A stretch of DNA of 64,000 bases from NCBI RefSeq assembly GCF_900167135.1, contig NZ_FUWZ01000003.1, positions 1,083,664 to 1,147,663 on the forward strand. Reading direction: 5' to 3'. A program made the position numbers and the translations under genes. The DNA comes from Chitinophaga eiseniae (GTDB lineage Bacteria; Bacteroidota; Bacteroidia; Chitinophagales; Chitinophagaceae). The notes beneath the pieces were generated by a model. It did no database searches and was not told where the DNA came from. It saw only the letters and a list, made by a program, of their open reading frames with translations. This document shows, piece by piece, positions 1 to 8,644 of this stretch; the first letter of the stretch is position 1, and each line of letters opens with the position of its first letter.

Positions 1-1724
1 TGGGAGAACATGCCAACGCGTTCCGGCAACTGGCCGATACCTTGCTGCGCACCGGCGATCCACAATATTATGAGTACGCCGACATCCGCCAGGAGATGCC
101 ATACTGGTATGCCGTGAAGATGCGTACCATGCCCGCCAGCGACAGTTCGCCCCGCCGATTGCTAATGTTTGTACAGAACATCACCCAGCGTAAAAGAAAT
201 GAACTGGAACTGCGGCAAGTCAACGCAGACTATGCCCGGAATATCCAGATACTCGATATCACCCAACAGATGGCGCTTATCGGCGGCTGGGAATTTAACC
301 TCGTCACCGGACAGGTATTCTGGACCAGGCAGGTGTATAACCTGCGCGAGCTGCCGGAAAACTTCACCGCTATCTTTAACGACCTGGTATTCTATCACCC
401 GGAAGATAAACACCTGCTGGAAGAAGCACAGATACAACTGCTCCGCCACCATCAGCCTTATTGCATCGACCTTCGGCATATCTCCGCCAAAGGCACTGTC
501 AAATGGGTGCGTACCACAGGGATTCCCGTTTTCAACCATGACAAGGTCACCGCTTTCAGGGGCATCATCATGGACATCGACAAACAGAAAAAAGCGGACA
601 TAGAACTGGAAAATGCCGCCAGGAGCCGGAGCGAATTCCTGTCTGTCATGAGCCATGAAATAAGAACGCCGCTCAATGCTATCATCGGGATTGCCGGTAC
701 ACTGCAGGACCAGCCGACAGCGACGCACCAGGAACTGTTGCAGAACCTGCACTTCTCCGCCAATCACCTGCTGGGCCTCGTCAACGATATCCTCGACCTG
801 AGTAAAATTGAAGCCGGAAAAGTAGAACTGGAACATATCCCGTTCAATCTCCATGAACTGATACAGGGCATCAGCGGCAACTACCAGCCACTGGCCGCCG
901 CCAAGGGATTACAAATGCATTCCTACACCGATGCAGGCATTCCGGGGCTGGTACAGGGAGACCCGGTAAGGCTCGGACAGATTCTCAACAACCTCGTCAA
1001 CAATGCCGTGAAGTTCACCAACGAAGGATATGTGGACCTCGAACTGCACGTTGAAAATACCAGCGGTAACTTTGTCACCATCTGCTTTAAAATAACAGAT
1101 ACCGGTATTGGTATCCCGCCTCATTTACAGGACAGCATCTTCGATACTTTTGTTCAGGGCGATTCCGCCACCACCAGGGAATACGGTGGTACCGGCCTTG
1201 GGCTGGCCATCACCCGGAAACTGGTGGAACTGATGAACAGCAGGATCACGGTAGAAAGCCTGCAGCAACAGGGTACCACCTTCCGGTTCTCCGTTACCTT
1301 CCAGGTGCCCGCCACCCAGGCCATGCCTGCACGGGAAGGGAATATCGATCCGGCGAATATGCTGACCGGTATGCAGATGCTGGTGGTGGAAGACAATAAA
1401 ATCAACCGGCAGGTAATGCAGCTGCAACTCAATAAAACCGGGGCCGCCGTTACCCTGGCGATCAACGGGAAAGAAGCCATTGCCAAAATGCAGGAACAGA
1501 CGTTCGATGGTATCATGCTCGACCTGCACATGCCCGAGATGAACGGCTATGAAACCATTCCATGGATACGCCGCCTTCAGCCCAACGCTTTTATCCTGGT
1601 GCTCACCGCCGATATTATGCCCGAAGCCACCGAAAAACTGCGACAGCTGGAAGTTAGAGACATGCTTCCCAAACCTTACAAGGCAGAAGAGCTGTACCGG
1701 GTGTTGTACAGGTATAAAAAATGA
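1..1724 (+). CDS. Hybrid sensor histidine kinase/response regulator (5'-truncated by window edge)
   Basis: The reading frame is open to the left edge, so the N-terminus lies outside the window. Counting from base 42, a PAS-like sensor region (about residues 70-180, with a PAC-type end) is followed by a HisKA dimerisation domain with phospho-acceptor His205 in the motif MSHEIRTPLN. Next is a HATPase domain with an N-box (NNLVNNAVKF), G1 (DTGIGIP) and G2 (GGTGLGLAI) boxes. A C-terminal receiver domain follows (about 443-558) with acidic pair E450/D451, phospho-acceptor Asp494 and the conserved Lys in LPKPYK. The protein autophosphorylates on His and passes phosphate to its own receiver. The receiver is the last domain and there is no DNA-binding domain, so output goes through phosphorelay to a partner not seen here. 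It ends 18 bp before bioA. The sensed signal is unknown. Confidence 0.93.
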   Translation, partial: GEHANAFRQLADTLLRTGDPQYYEYADIRQEMPYWYAVKMRTMPASDSSPRRLLMFVQNITQRKRNELELRQVNADYARNIQILDITQQMALIGGWEFNLVTGQVFWTRQVYNLRELPENFTAIFNDLVFYHPEDKHLLEEAQIQLLRHHQPYCIDLRHISAKGTVKWVRTTGIPVFNHDKVTAFRGIIMDIDKQKKADIELENAARSRSEFLSVMSHEIRTPLNAIIGIAGTLQDQPTATHQELLQNLHFSANHLLGLVNDILDLSKIEAGKVELEHIPFNLHELIQGISGNYQPLAAAKGLQMHSYTDAGIPGLVQGDPVRLGQILNNLVNNAVKFTNEGYVDLELHVENTSGNFVTICFKITDTGIGIPPHLQDSIFDTFVQGDSATTREYGGTGLGLAITRKLVELMNSRITVESLQQQGTTFRFSVTFQVPATQAMPAREGNIDPANMLTGMQMLVVEDNKINRQVMQLQLNKTGAAVTLAINGKEAIAKMQEQTFDGIMLDLHMPEMNGYETIPWIRRLQPNAFILVLTADIMPEATEKLRQLEVRDMLPKPYKAEELYRVLYRYKK

Positions 1725-1730
1725 ATTACC

Positions 1731-1738
1731 TACATTTG
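1731..1738 (+). promoter_or_regulatory. Bacteroidota -7 box upstream of bioA
   Basis: TACATTTG matches the Bacteroidota -7 consensus TAnnTTTG and lies only 4 nt before the bioA ATG. Transcription would begin at or next to the start codon, giving a leaderless mRNA. No good -33 TTTG was found at the usual 19-21 nt spacing, so this is a weak to moderate prediction. Confidence 0.4.
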
Positions 1739-1742
1739 CCCC

Positions 1743-3098
1743 ATGTCAACAATTAAAGGAAACCTGTCTGCCAGAGACCTCGAAGTCATCTGGCACCCAT
1801 ATACCCAGATGCAGACCGCTCCTGCTCCTATCGGTATTGTTCGCGGCGAAGGCGCCTGTTTGTATGATGAAGATAACAACGCCTATATAGACGCCACCTC
1901 CAGCTGGTGGGTCAACATTCACGGTCATGCGCATCCGCACATCGCGCAGCAGCTGGCAGCGCAGGCGCTACAGCTGCAACACTGCATCTTCGCCGGTTAC
2001 ACGCATCCTCCGGCGGTGAATCTCGCGGAACGGCTGCTGCAGGTACTCCCTGCCAATCAACGCCGCGTGTTCTATTCCGACAACGGTTCCACCGCTGTGG
2101 AAGTAGCCATTAAAATGGCGCTGCAATACTGGCACAACAAAGGACAACAACGCCACAAAATCATCGCTTTTAAAAACGCCTATCACGGCGATACCTTCGG
2201 CGCTATGAGCGTCAGCGGACGCAGCGTATTCACCCGCGTGTTCGATAATTTCCTCTTTGAAGTACATTTCCTGGATGTGCCCACCCCCGATAATGCCGCG
2301 GAGATCATTGCTTCCATAGCGGCGCAACAGCCGGACCAGATTGCAGCATTTATCTTTGAACCGCTGCTGCAGGGTTCGGGTGGCATGGTAATGTATGACA
2401 GGGACGGCTTCGAACAGCTCCTGCAATACTGCCGGCAACAGCAAATCCTGCTGATCGCCGATGAGGTGATGACCGGCTTCGGCAGAACAGGCAAGAACTT
2501 CGCCATGGAATATATGCAGACGGATGCAGATATGATCTGCCTCTCCAAAGGACTTACCGGCGGCAGCATGGCGCTGGGCATCACCACCTGTACCGGCGAT
2601 ATTTATGACGCGTTCCTTTCCAACGATAAACTGAAAACGCTGTTCCACGGACATTCCTTCACCGCCAATCCGCTGGCTTGCACCGTGGCCCTGGCCAGCC
2701 TCGACCTTTTTACCGACCCGGCCTGTGCGGTCAACCGGCAACGGATACACGACAATCACCGGCAGTTCCTGGAAGAACTGCGGCAGATGAGCGTCGTTAA
2801 AAATGCACGCCTCCTGGGAACGGTCCTCGCCTTTGAACTGGTGACAGACAACGCTGACGGGTATACGAATCAGCTGGCGGACCATCTTCACCGCTTCTTC
2901 CGGGCTAAGCGGATCATGCTCCGCCCGTTGGGCAATACGCTGTACATCCTTCCCCCTTATTGTATCACAGACGAGCAGCTGGCGGCTGTTTACGAAAGCA
3001 TCCGCGAACTTGTCTCGCAAAGTTTTATAAGAGAGCAAAGAAGCAAAGAGAATAAAGAAAAGAAAGAAAGCAGAGGTGCGAAGATCAACAAATATTGA
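1743..3098 (+). CDS. bioA: Adenosylmethionine--8-amino-7-oxononanoate aminotransferase (DAPA synthase)
   Basis: A class III PLP-dependent aminotransferase converting 8-amino-7-oxononanoate (KAPA) to 7,8-diaminopelargonate with S-adenosylmethionine as amino donor, in biotin synthesis. Visible features are the N-terminal HPYTQM and SSWWVNIHGHAHP motifs typical of BioA, the cofactor-binding DEVMTGFGRTG segment near 240-250, and PLP-lysine K269 in LSKGLTGG. At 451 residues it is about 20 longer than the E. coli enzyme (429). The extra Lys/Glu-rich tail (from about residue 427) is encoded by the left arm of a long inverted repeat, and the TGA stop lies in the repeat as well. No other biotin gene adjoins it; a BioF-like gene lies near 50.7 kb. 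Confidence 0.95.
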   Translation: MSTIKGNLSARDLEVIWHPYTQMQTAPAPIGIVRGEGACLYDEDNNAYIDATSSWWVNIHGHAHPHIAQQLAAQALQLQHCIFAGYTHPPAVNLAERLLQVLPANQRRVFYSDNGSTAVEVAIKMALQYWHNKGQQRHKIIAFKNAYHGDTFGAMSVSGRSVFTRVFDNFLFEVHFLDVPTPDNAAEIIASIAAQQPDQIAAFIFEPLLQGSGGMVMYDRDGFEQLLQYCRQQQILLIADEVMTGFGRTGKNFAMEYMQTDADMICLSKGLTGGSMALGITTCTGDIYDAFLSNDKLKTLFHGHSFTANPLACTVALASLDLFTDPACAVNRQRIHDNHRQFLEELRQMSVVKNARLLGTVLAFELVTDNADGYTNQLADHLHRFFRAKRIMLRPLGNTLYILPPYCITDEQLAAVYESIRELVSQSFIREQRSKENKEKKESRGAKINKY

Positions 3099-3170
3099 TC
3101 TTCGCACCTCTGCTTTCTTTAGTAAAAAAATCTTAGCGCGCTTTGCTCTCTTACAGAGCTTTGCGAGCAA
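3011..3170. repeat. Long inverted repeat, copy 1 (CGCAAAG family)
   Basis: The centre is a perfect 26-bp stem, 3063-3088 against 3095-3120, with a 6-nt loop. The outer arms (about 3011-3062 and 3121-3170) are also inverted copies with mismatches, sharing CTCGCAAAG and TAAGAGAGCAAAG. The element covers the last codons and stop of bioA and ends one base before the stop of the DUF2911 gene, so it sits between convergent genes where a two-way terminator would be expected. The inner stem resembles that of the copy at 13.2 kb (GAAAGCA-AGG-GCG-AGATCAA). Confidence 0.9.
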
Positions 3171-3665
3171 TTACTTAACAGGTACAGATACTTTCGTATC
3201 ATCCCATTCAAACACCACCGCATTGGCCGGCAGTGTGAAAGTCAGTTTTTCTACCGGCGCCTTCAGTGTTTCGCGGGGTACCTTCACGGATACTACGTCC
3301 TGGCCTTTTACCTTATCATAATCGTAGGCGCCCCATTGTCCCAGCTTACCGTTCAGTATAACGGTCCAGGTTTTGGGATCAGGAATGGAAAAGAGCGTGT
3401 AGGTACCTGCTTTTACCGGTTTACCACCAAATACCACGTCTTTTTTGAAGGTGATTTCCGTCGCTTCGTCAGCGCCGGTACGCCACACTTTGCCAAAAGG
3501 CTCGAGGGTACCGAAGATCACCCTTCCTTTTTTGGAGGGCTGGCCATACACCACTTTAATGTCTTTATTTTCTACGTTTACATGTGGGCTTTTCCTGGCT
3601 TTTTCCTGGGCAAAACCGAGCGTGGTGGCCATACAGAAGAAAGCAGCCAATAAAAGGTGTTTCAT
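3171..3665 (-). CDS. DUF2911 domain-containing secreted protein
   Basis: A 164-residue protein with a signal peptide (MKHLLLAAFFCMATTLGFAQ) and the DUF2911 pattern: a GRVIFGTLEPFGKVWRTGA segment, a following EITF strand, AGTYTLFSIPD, and WGAYDYD. The family is common in Bacteroidota and secreted or periplasmic; its biochemical role is unknown. An in-frame extension up to 3803 exists, but ATG at 3665 starts directly at the signal peptide and is preferred. It lies downstream of two SRPBCC genes in the same direction with a 122-bp gap, so it may have its own promoter. Its stop abuts the long inverted repeat. Confidence 0.85.
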   Translation of the reverse strand: MKHLLLAAFFCMATTLGFAQEKARKSPHVNVENKDIKVVYGQPSKKGRVIFGTLEPFGKVWRTGADEATEITFKKDVVFGGKPVKAGTYTLFSIPDPKTWTVILNGKLGQWGAYDYDKVKGQDVVSVKVPRETLKAPVEKLTFTLPANAVVFEWDDTKVSVPVK

Positions 3666-3787
3666 TGCAGATGTAGTTTTTTTTGTTGAGGAATGAGGTA
3701 ATGACAACAATTTAGAACTATTCAACTGCTCCACCTTTAAATATTGGATAAATGGCAAAATAACTAAATATCTATAGGTTAACTGGA

Positions 3788-4318
3788 TTATGGGTGTTCG
3801 CAAAGCTGGCTGAGACGGGTGAGTCCGTCAGCCATGGCAGGACCATAAATGCGGTCGGCCAGGAAACCCCGGAGCTTCCACCATGGCGCCAGGCCCAGTT
3901 TTATTTCCATATGCCAGAATATAGCGGTGCCTTTTCCGTCCGCGCTGGGTTTCAGTTCAATCCCCCCTTTTACGGGGCGCATATTTTTGATGTCCATGGT
4001 ATAGTGTACGCCTTTATCGGCTTCACTGTCAACAATGGTGACTTTCCCGCTGTTGAACTGTCCGGCCCAGCTATAGGAGGCGCCGGCGCCAGCGGTTTGT
4101 GCAGTATACACGAGTTGAGCGGTCGTATCCGGACGGCTCCATGGGTTCCAGTTTTCCCAGGCTTTGAGGTTGTTGACCTGTGCATATACAGAGTCAATGG
4201 GCGCCTGGATCACCCCGGTACGTTCTACCACGGCGGTAGAAGGAAACATCAGCGACAACAGCAATACAAAAATGCCCAGAACGACGATGCTGATGCCTAA
4301 CAATTTAAAAAGACGCAT
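3788..4318 (-). CDS. SRPBCC (START-like) family protein with N-terminal membrane anchor
   Basis: 176 residues. A hydrophobic segment at about 7-28 (signal anchor) precedes a polyketide-cyclase/START-like domain: VIQAPIDSVYAQVNNL, WENWNPW, the GAGASYSWAG strand, and a C-terminal helix ADGLTRLSQLCE. The fold binds hydrophobic ligands in other families; no ligand can be inferred here. It lies 8 bp after a paralogous gene (4327-4860) with the same architecture and the same GAGASYSW motif, a tandem duplication. Both follow an ABC-2 permease gene. Confidence 0.85.
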   Translation of the reverse strand: MRLFKLLGISIVVLGIFVLLLSLMFPSTAVVERTGVIQAPIDSVYAQVNNLKAWENWNPWSRPDTTAQLVYTAQTAGAGASYSWAGQFNSGKVTIVDSEADKGVHYTMDIKNMRPVKGGIELKPSADGKGTAIFWHMEIKLGLAPWWKLRGFLADRIYGPAMADGLTRLSQLCEHP

Positions 4319-4326
4319 AATGCTGT

Positions 4327-4860
4327 TTAATTACGAACTACTAATCTTTTGATACCTTCCAGTCCTTTTTCGAAGTCCTGCCCCACCCATTTGTCCATCA
4401 TGAGGCCCATTACCTTCCGCAGCGGGTGCTGCCCCATGTTGCAGGTCATGCTCCAGCTGACCAGCGTGCCTTCTCCTACAGGGTCCAGCCGGAAAGCGCC
4501 TTTGGCGATGCCCATCCGCATGAAGTCGGTATCTGTGGCGATATACTGCTCTGGTCGGGATTCCGTGATCGTCATATGGCCGGTGCCGATGTTGCGGTTA
4601 TGGCTCTTCCAGCTGTAGCTGGCGCCGGCGCCGCTGTCTTTTTCCCCATAGGTAATAGCGATATCGGGGTCAAGCTCTTTCCAGGGCGACCATAGCTCCC
4701 AGTTGCGGACTACGTTGATGAGTGGGAAGATCCTTGCCGCCGGTGCAGGAATCATGAGCGAACGCTCCACTTTGACCATAGGGGGAAGAAACAAGCTGAA
4801 TATGAAAAGCCCCAATACCAGGACGATCAACGCCCCCAGAAGAATAAAAAAGGCCTGCAT
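4327..4860 (-). CDS. SRPBCC (START-like) family protein, tandem paralogue
   Basis: 177 residues with an N-terminal transmembrane helix (about 3-25), then a START-like domain: SLMIPAPAARIFPLINVV, WELWSPW, GAGASYSWKS, and a C-terminal helix DFEKGLEGIKRLV. It aligns along its length with the next gene downstream. A TAGCTTTG -7 box lies 20 bp upstream, so the pair may be transcribed independently of the ABC permease, whose stop is 42 bp upstream. Function unknown; the anchor suggests the domain faces the periplasm. Confidence 0.85.
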   Translation of the reverse strand: MQAFFILLGALIVLVLGLFIFSLFLPPMVKVERSLMIPAPAARIFPLINVVRNWELWSPWKELDPDIAITYGEKDSGAGASYSWKSHNRNIGTGHMTITESRPEQYIATDTDFMRMGIAKGAFRLDPVGEGTLVSWSMTCNMGQHPLRKVMGLMMDKWVGQDFEKGLEGIKRLVVRN

Positions 4861-4880
4861 GTAGCTGATTTTAGGTAAGC

Positions 4881-4888
4881 CAAAGCTA
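4881..4888 (-). promoter_or_regulatory. Putative -7 box for the SRPBCC pair
   Basis: On the minus strand TAGCTTTG matches TAnnTTTG, 20 nt before the ATG at 4860. A possible weak -33 element lies about 20 nt further upstream. It would give a leader of about 15 nt. Confidence 0.4.
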
Positions 4889-4902
4889 ATAAAAAAACCC
4901 AG

Positions 4903-6009
4903 CTACTCCCAACGGAATACTTTTACCGCCACGGCGTACACCACCACTCCCCAGAGCGTTAAAATAGCGATGTCCCAGCCTACGTGCCACAGGTGTTGCC
5001 CCTCAAACGCCACTTTACGCAGGGCATCAATGAGATAGGTCAGCGGCATCACCTTACAAATGGGCTGCAGCCAGGCAGGGAAAGAGTCTATCGGGAAAAA
5101 GGTGCCAGCCAGCAGGAACTGCGGCAGCGTCACTATGTTGGCCAGCGGCGGTATGGTGCTTTCATTTTTGGCAATGCTGCTCACCACAAAGCCGAAGCCC
5201 ATGAACACCAGCAGCCCGAAGACGGACAATACCAGCATTTCCATGAAAGTAACCCAGCCATGTACCAGCGTAAAGCCAAAAGCGAAGTGTCCCAGACCAA
5301 TAATCACCACGGAACTGATCAGCTGGAAGATCATACGGCTGAAAGCCTCTGCCAGCACAATATAGGTACGTTTAATCGGAGTGGCGAAGAAACGTTTTAA
5401 AACCAGTGTCTGCCTTAAACTGTAGAACAGGAAAGCGGTGCCGAAAACGGCGGCGCTCATCAGCGCAAAGCCCAGCTGACCAGGCAATATAAAGTCAATC
5501 GTTTTGAAAACCCTGCCCGGTATCTCTTCGGACGTGAAAGTAGCTACGGACGCACGCGGATACACCCGGTCATCGATGCGGGCTGTCACCTCTTTTAATA
5601 CAGACAGTAAAATGGCTTTTTTACCAGCGTCGGAAGCAGTGGAGGTCCTGATATTCACCAGGAAATGAGGCAGGCTGTCGGCCCCTGGCTGCGGCACAAC
5701 ATTGAGGATAGCGGTAATACGGCCCTTCTTCAGGTCATCCTCCATCTCTGCCGCCGGCTGGTCGGTCACCAGCTTCAGCGTTTTCACTTTTGACAATCCT
5801 TCGTAAAACCGGCTGTTGATATCGGTATGCCTGTCTACTCCCACTTTCACGGATACGCTGCCGCCACCAATAAAGCCGAATACGAGAATGAACACAAGCG
5901 GGAATCCCAGGCTAAAAACCACCGCTGAAGGGCTTCTGAAAATACCTCTTAAACTACCTTTTGTTATAGCCAGCATGGCCCTCCATTGGCTGTACTTCAC
6001 TCCATTCAT
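4903..6009 (-). CDS. ABC-2 type transporter permease
   Basis: 368 residues with the ABC-2 membrane layout: one N-terminal helix (about 20-40, VFSLGFPLVFILVFGF), an extracytoplasmic domain of about 140 residues, then five or six helices in the C-terminal half. The segment FLLAGTFFPIDSFPAWLQPICKVMPLTYLIDALR shows the usual ABC-2 signature (F-P-x3-P-x-W near the end; only key residues are meant here). It exports an unknown substrate such as a lipid, drug or polysaccharide. No ATP-binding subunit gene lies next to it, so it must pair with a distant ATPase. ATG 6009 is chosen over the upstream in-frame ATG at 6048 because it sits just ahead of the conserved start of the domain. Confidence 0.85.
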   Translation of the reverse strand: MNGVKYSQWRAMLAITKGSLRGIFRSPSAVVFSLGFPLVFILVFGFIGGGSVSVKVGVDRHTDINSRFYEGLSKVKTLKLVTDQPAAEMEDDLKKGRITAILNVVPQPGADSLPHFLVNIRTSTASDAGKKAILLSVLKEVTARIDDRVYPRASVATFTSEEIPGRVFKTIDFILPGQLGFALMSAAVFGTAFLFYSLRQTLVLKRFFATPIKRTYIVLAEAFSRMIFQLISSVVIIGLGHFAFGFTLVHGWVTFMEMLVLSVFGLLVFMGFGFVVSSIAKNESTIPPLANIVTLPQFLLAGTFFPIDSFPAWLQPICKVMPLTYLIDALRKVAFEGQHLWHVGWDIAILTLWGVVVYAVAVKVFRWE

Positions 6010-6251
6010 CTGAGTCTCGTTTGTTAAAAATCCCGTAAAACTACTCAAAAAATTGACGCTCTGCCCGATTTTTCCCTTGGCTTTGCACCCTCTTTTCCAT
6101 GGGAAAAGTAGTTTTGGGACATTTTTCGCCCATTTTAATCGCTTTTTGACTGTTTTTTGATGATTTTTTGCTGTTTTTAACCCCTGGAGGTGACATCGGG
6201 GAAGATGACCGGGTAATTTTTAAGTGGATTTTAATATCAGGACAGACTAAA

Positions 6252-6295
6252 AAATAAAGGGGGATGAACAACGGTTTGTTCATCCCCCTTTATTT
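6252..6295 (-). terminator. Rho-independent terminator of sppA
   Basis: A perfect 20-bp stem (6252-6271 against 6276-6295) with loop CGGT lies just after the sppA stop. Read on the minus strand the stem runs into a T-rich stretch. Confidence 0.9.
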
Positions 6296-6308
6296 GAATT
6301 TTTAAAGG

Positions 6309-8063
6309 CTAGAATTTATACATGAAAGGCAGTTTAGCCTGTATATCGCCCGGGATATGCTGTATCGCCTTCAACTGTTGATACAGGTCGTAGTTCACGC
6401 CCATTTCTCTTTTCACCATGCTCTCCTGTACTTCTCCGCCTACATTTTTCAGCAACCGGAACAGTTTATCTTTATTGATTTCCGGGTATTCCACCATTCT
6501 GTAATCAGATACTTTAGCCAGGCGGGCGGCGCAATTGAGCGCTTCGTTCAGGCCACCGATACGGTCTACCAGTCCGAGCCTCAAGGCATCGGTACCGCTC
6601 CATACGCGGCCCTGCGCGATGCTGTCCACCACGGCGGCGTCCAGCTTGCGGCCTGCCACCACTCTCGATTTAAACGAAGCGTAGATGCTGTCCACGCCAT
6701 CCTGGATAAAACGTTTCTCCACGTCGTTCAGCGGCCGGGACATCGTGCCCAGGTCAGCATAAGGCGCTGTTTTAACACCGTCGAACGTTACGCCCAGTTT
6801 GTTTTTGAAGAAATTCTCCATATTAAACATGATACCGAATACCCCGATGGAGCCGGTCAGCGTGTTCGGCTGCGCAAAGATGCTGTCTGCCATGCAGGAG
6901 ATATAATATCCGCCGGAGGCGGCATAATCACCCATAGATACGACTACAGGTTTCACCTTCTTCGCCAGGGACAGCTCGCGCCAGATCACTTCTGAAGCCA
7001 GCGCACTGCCGCCACCGGAGTTCACCCGGAAAAGGATGGCTTTTACTTTCTTGTCTTCCCTTGCCTTGCGAATGCTGTGGATATAGTCTTCGCTGGCGAT
7101 GGTGGTCTGTTTTTCCGACTCACCGCTGATGATATCTCCCTGTGCATAAATCACCGCGATTTTATTATCGCTGGTGCCGTTGCTCAGGGTTACGGAACTA
7201 TTGTATTTCAGGAAGGAAACCAGGTTGAGGTCTTCATCACTTTTGATACCGGTTTTGTTTTTCAGTTCATTCACCACTTCATCGTCATATTTCAGTGCGT
7301 CTACCAGTTTGTATTTCAGCGCGTCTGACGATTCGCGGATCAGGTTTTCGTTGGCGTAACCATGCAGCGTGGCAGTATCCAGCTTGCGGGTCTGGGCGAT
7401 GCCATGGAGGTAGTTACCATACAGCTGGCCCAGGAACTGGTGGGTTTGTACACGGTTGGCTTCCGTCATCTGTGATTCGCGGAGGGGTTCGGTAGCGCTT
7501 TTGAATTTACCGCAGTAGAAAATTTCCGGTTGTATCTCCAGTTTCTCCAGTGTACCCTTTAAAAACGTCAACTGTGATGAAAAGCCGCTGAAATCGATGC
7601 CCCCCTTGGGATTGAGGAACACCTTATCGGCCGCGCTGGCGAGGTAATAGCCCTGCTGGGTCATCACTTCACCATAGGCGTACACAAACTTGCCTGACTT
7701 ACGGAAACGCAGGATGGCATTGCGGAGCTCTTCCGTTCCGGCAAAGCCGTTACCGCTACCATCTACCTTCAGGTAAATCCCTTTGATGTTATCGTCGGTG
7801 GTAGCATGCTGGATCAGTCTTATCGCCTGAAACAGGCCGGGGATTTCGGAAGACTCATCTCCCATAAAAGAAGCCACGGGGTTCACAACTTTCTGTTCGT
7901 TGAAAGCCTGGCTGGTCTTCAGCACCAGCACGCCATTGGGGGAAATCGTCACAGGCTCGCGGGAAATGGCTCTCCCGATAATCATCAGCAGCAACAGGAA
8001 GCACAGGCCCGTAAAAACGAAGAAAGCCAGGAGCGCCGCAAGGAAAGTTTTAAAGAAACGCAT
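6309..8063 (-). CDS. sppA: Signal peptide peptidase SppA, 67-kDa type
   Basis: A 584-residue inner-membrane Ser/Lys protease that digests released signal peptides. An N-terminal transmembrane helix (about 5-30) anchors two tandem S49 (crotonase-like) domains, as in E. coli SppA. The nucleophile is Ser383 in DYAASGGYYIS of the C-terminal domain and the general base is Lys188 in GKFKSATEPL of the N-terminal domain; both are present, so the enzyme should be active. The ATG has a divergent neighbour, folK, whose promoter overlaps its upstream region. A strong terminator follows. Confidence 0.95.
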   Translation of the reverse strand: MRFFKTFLAALLAFFVFTGLCFLLLLMIIGRAISREPVTISPNGVLVLKTSQAFNEQKVVNPVASFMGDESSEIPGLFQAIRLIQHATTDDNIKGIYLKVDGSGNGFAGTEELRNAILRFRKSGKFVYAYGEVMTQQGYYLASAADKVFLNPKGGIDFSGFSSQLTFLKGTLEKLEIQPEIFYCGKFKSATEPLRESQMTEANRVQTHQFLGQLYGNYLHGIAQTRKLDTATLHGYANENLIRESSDALKYKLVDALKYDDEVVNELKNKTGIKSDEDLNLVSFLKYNSSVTLSNGTSDNKIAVIYAQGDIISGESEKQTTIASEDYIHSIRKAREDKKVKAILFRVNSGGGSALASEVIWRELSLAKKVKPVVVSMGDYAASGGYYISCMADSIFAQPNTLTGSIGVFGIMFNMENFFKNKLGVTFDGVKTAPYADLGTMSRPLNDVEKRFIQDGVDSIYASFKSRVVAGRKLDAAVVDSIAQGRVWSGTDALRLGLVDRIGGLNEALNCAARLAKVSDYRMVEYPEINKDKLFRLLKNVGGEVQESMVKREMGVNYDLYQQLKAIQHIPGDIQAKLPFMYKF

Positions 8064-8126
8064 ACGTTTTAGTTAAAATGAAAGGGAAATGGAAAGATAC
8101 ATTTTTTCAAAAATACGGAATATGGC

Positions 8127-8134
8127 TACTTTTG
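8127..8134 (+). promoter_or_regulatory. Putative -7 box for folK
   Basis: TACTTTTG matches TAnnTTTG and lies 15 nt before the chosen folK ATG at 8150. It supports that start over in-frame ATG 8078, which would be upstream of the transcript start. Confidence 0.45.
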
Positions 8135-8149
8135 GGCTTCAGAATATAC

Positions 8150-8644
8150 ATGAATACAGCAATATTACTTATAGGTGGCAACCTGGGCGACCGTGTCGCC
8201 AACCTGCAGCAGGCAGTAGCGCTCATCGGCGCGTCCGCCGGAGAGGTGCTGAAGACCTCCGCCTTATACCAGACCGCCCCGTGGGGCTCCGTAGACCAGC
8301 CTGACTATCTCAATCAGGGCATTGAAATACAGACCAGTATGGACGCACTAACGCTGTTGCATACACTGCTGGACATCGAACGCCGGATTGGCCGTATCCG
8401 CCAGGAGAAATGGGGCGCGCGGGTGATTGACATCGACCTGATCTTCTTCAATGACGAGATCCTGTCCCTTCCTGAACTGAAACTGCCACATCCCCGGATG
8501 CACCTGCGCCAGTTTGTGCTGGTACCGCTGGCCGAAATCGTTCCGGACTACCTGCATCCCGTGTTGCACAAAACCGTACGGCAGCTGCAGCAGGACTGTC
8601 CCGACGACCTGAGCGCCGTTAAACTGAGCACGCAAAGCAGCTAA
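8150..8644 (+). CDS. folK: 2-amino-4-hydroxy-6-hydroxymethyldihydropteridine pyrophosphokinase (HPPK)
   Basis: A 164-residue HPPK that transfers pyrophosphate from ATP to 6-hydroxymethyl-7,8-dihydropterin in folate synthesis. It shows the N-terminal GGNLGDR motif, LYQTAPWGSVDQPDYLN, and the family signature with metal ligands in DIDLIFFND, followed by LPHPRMHLRQFVLVPL. Length is normal for monofunctional HPPK. The last residues (STQSS) and the TAA stop are encoded by the left arm of a long inverted repeat. It is divergent from sppA; the next gene on this strand is a deoxynucleoside kinase. Confidence 0.95.
   Translation: MNTAILLIGGNLGDRVANLQQAVALIGASAGEVLKTSALYQTAPWGSVDQPDYLNQGIEIQTSMDALTLLHTLLDIERRIGRIRQEKWGARVIDIDLIFFNDEILSLPELKLPHPRMHLRQFVLVPLAEIVPDYLHPVLHKTVRQLQQDCPDDLSAVKLSTQSS

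Noticed and set aside
3076..3321. 81-codon frame beginning in repeat copy 1
   Set aside because: Antisense to the DUF2911 gene and starts in the palindrome.
6041..6283. 80-codon minus-strand frame between the ABC permease and sppA
   Set aside because: It starts inside the sppA terminator, is Lys/Ser-rich and has no recognisable motif.
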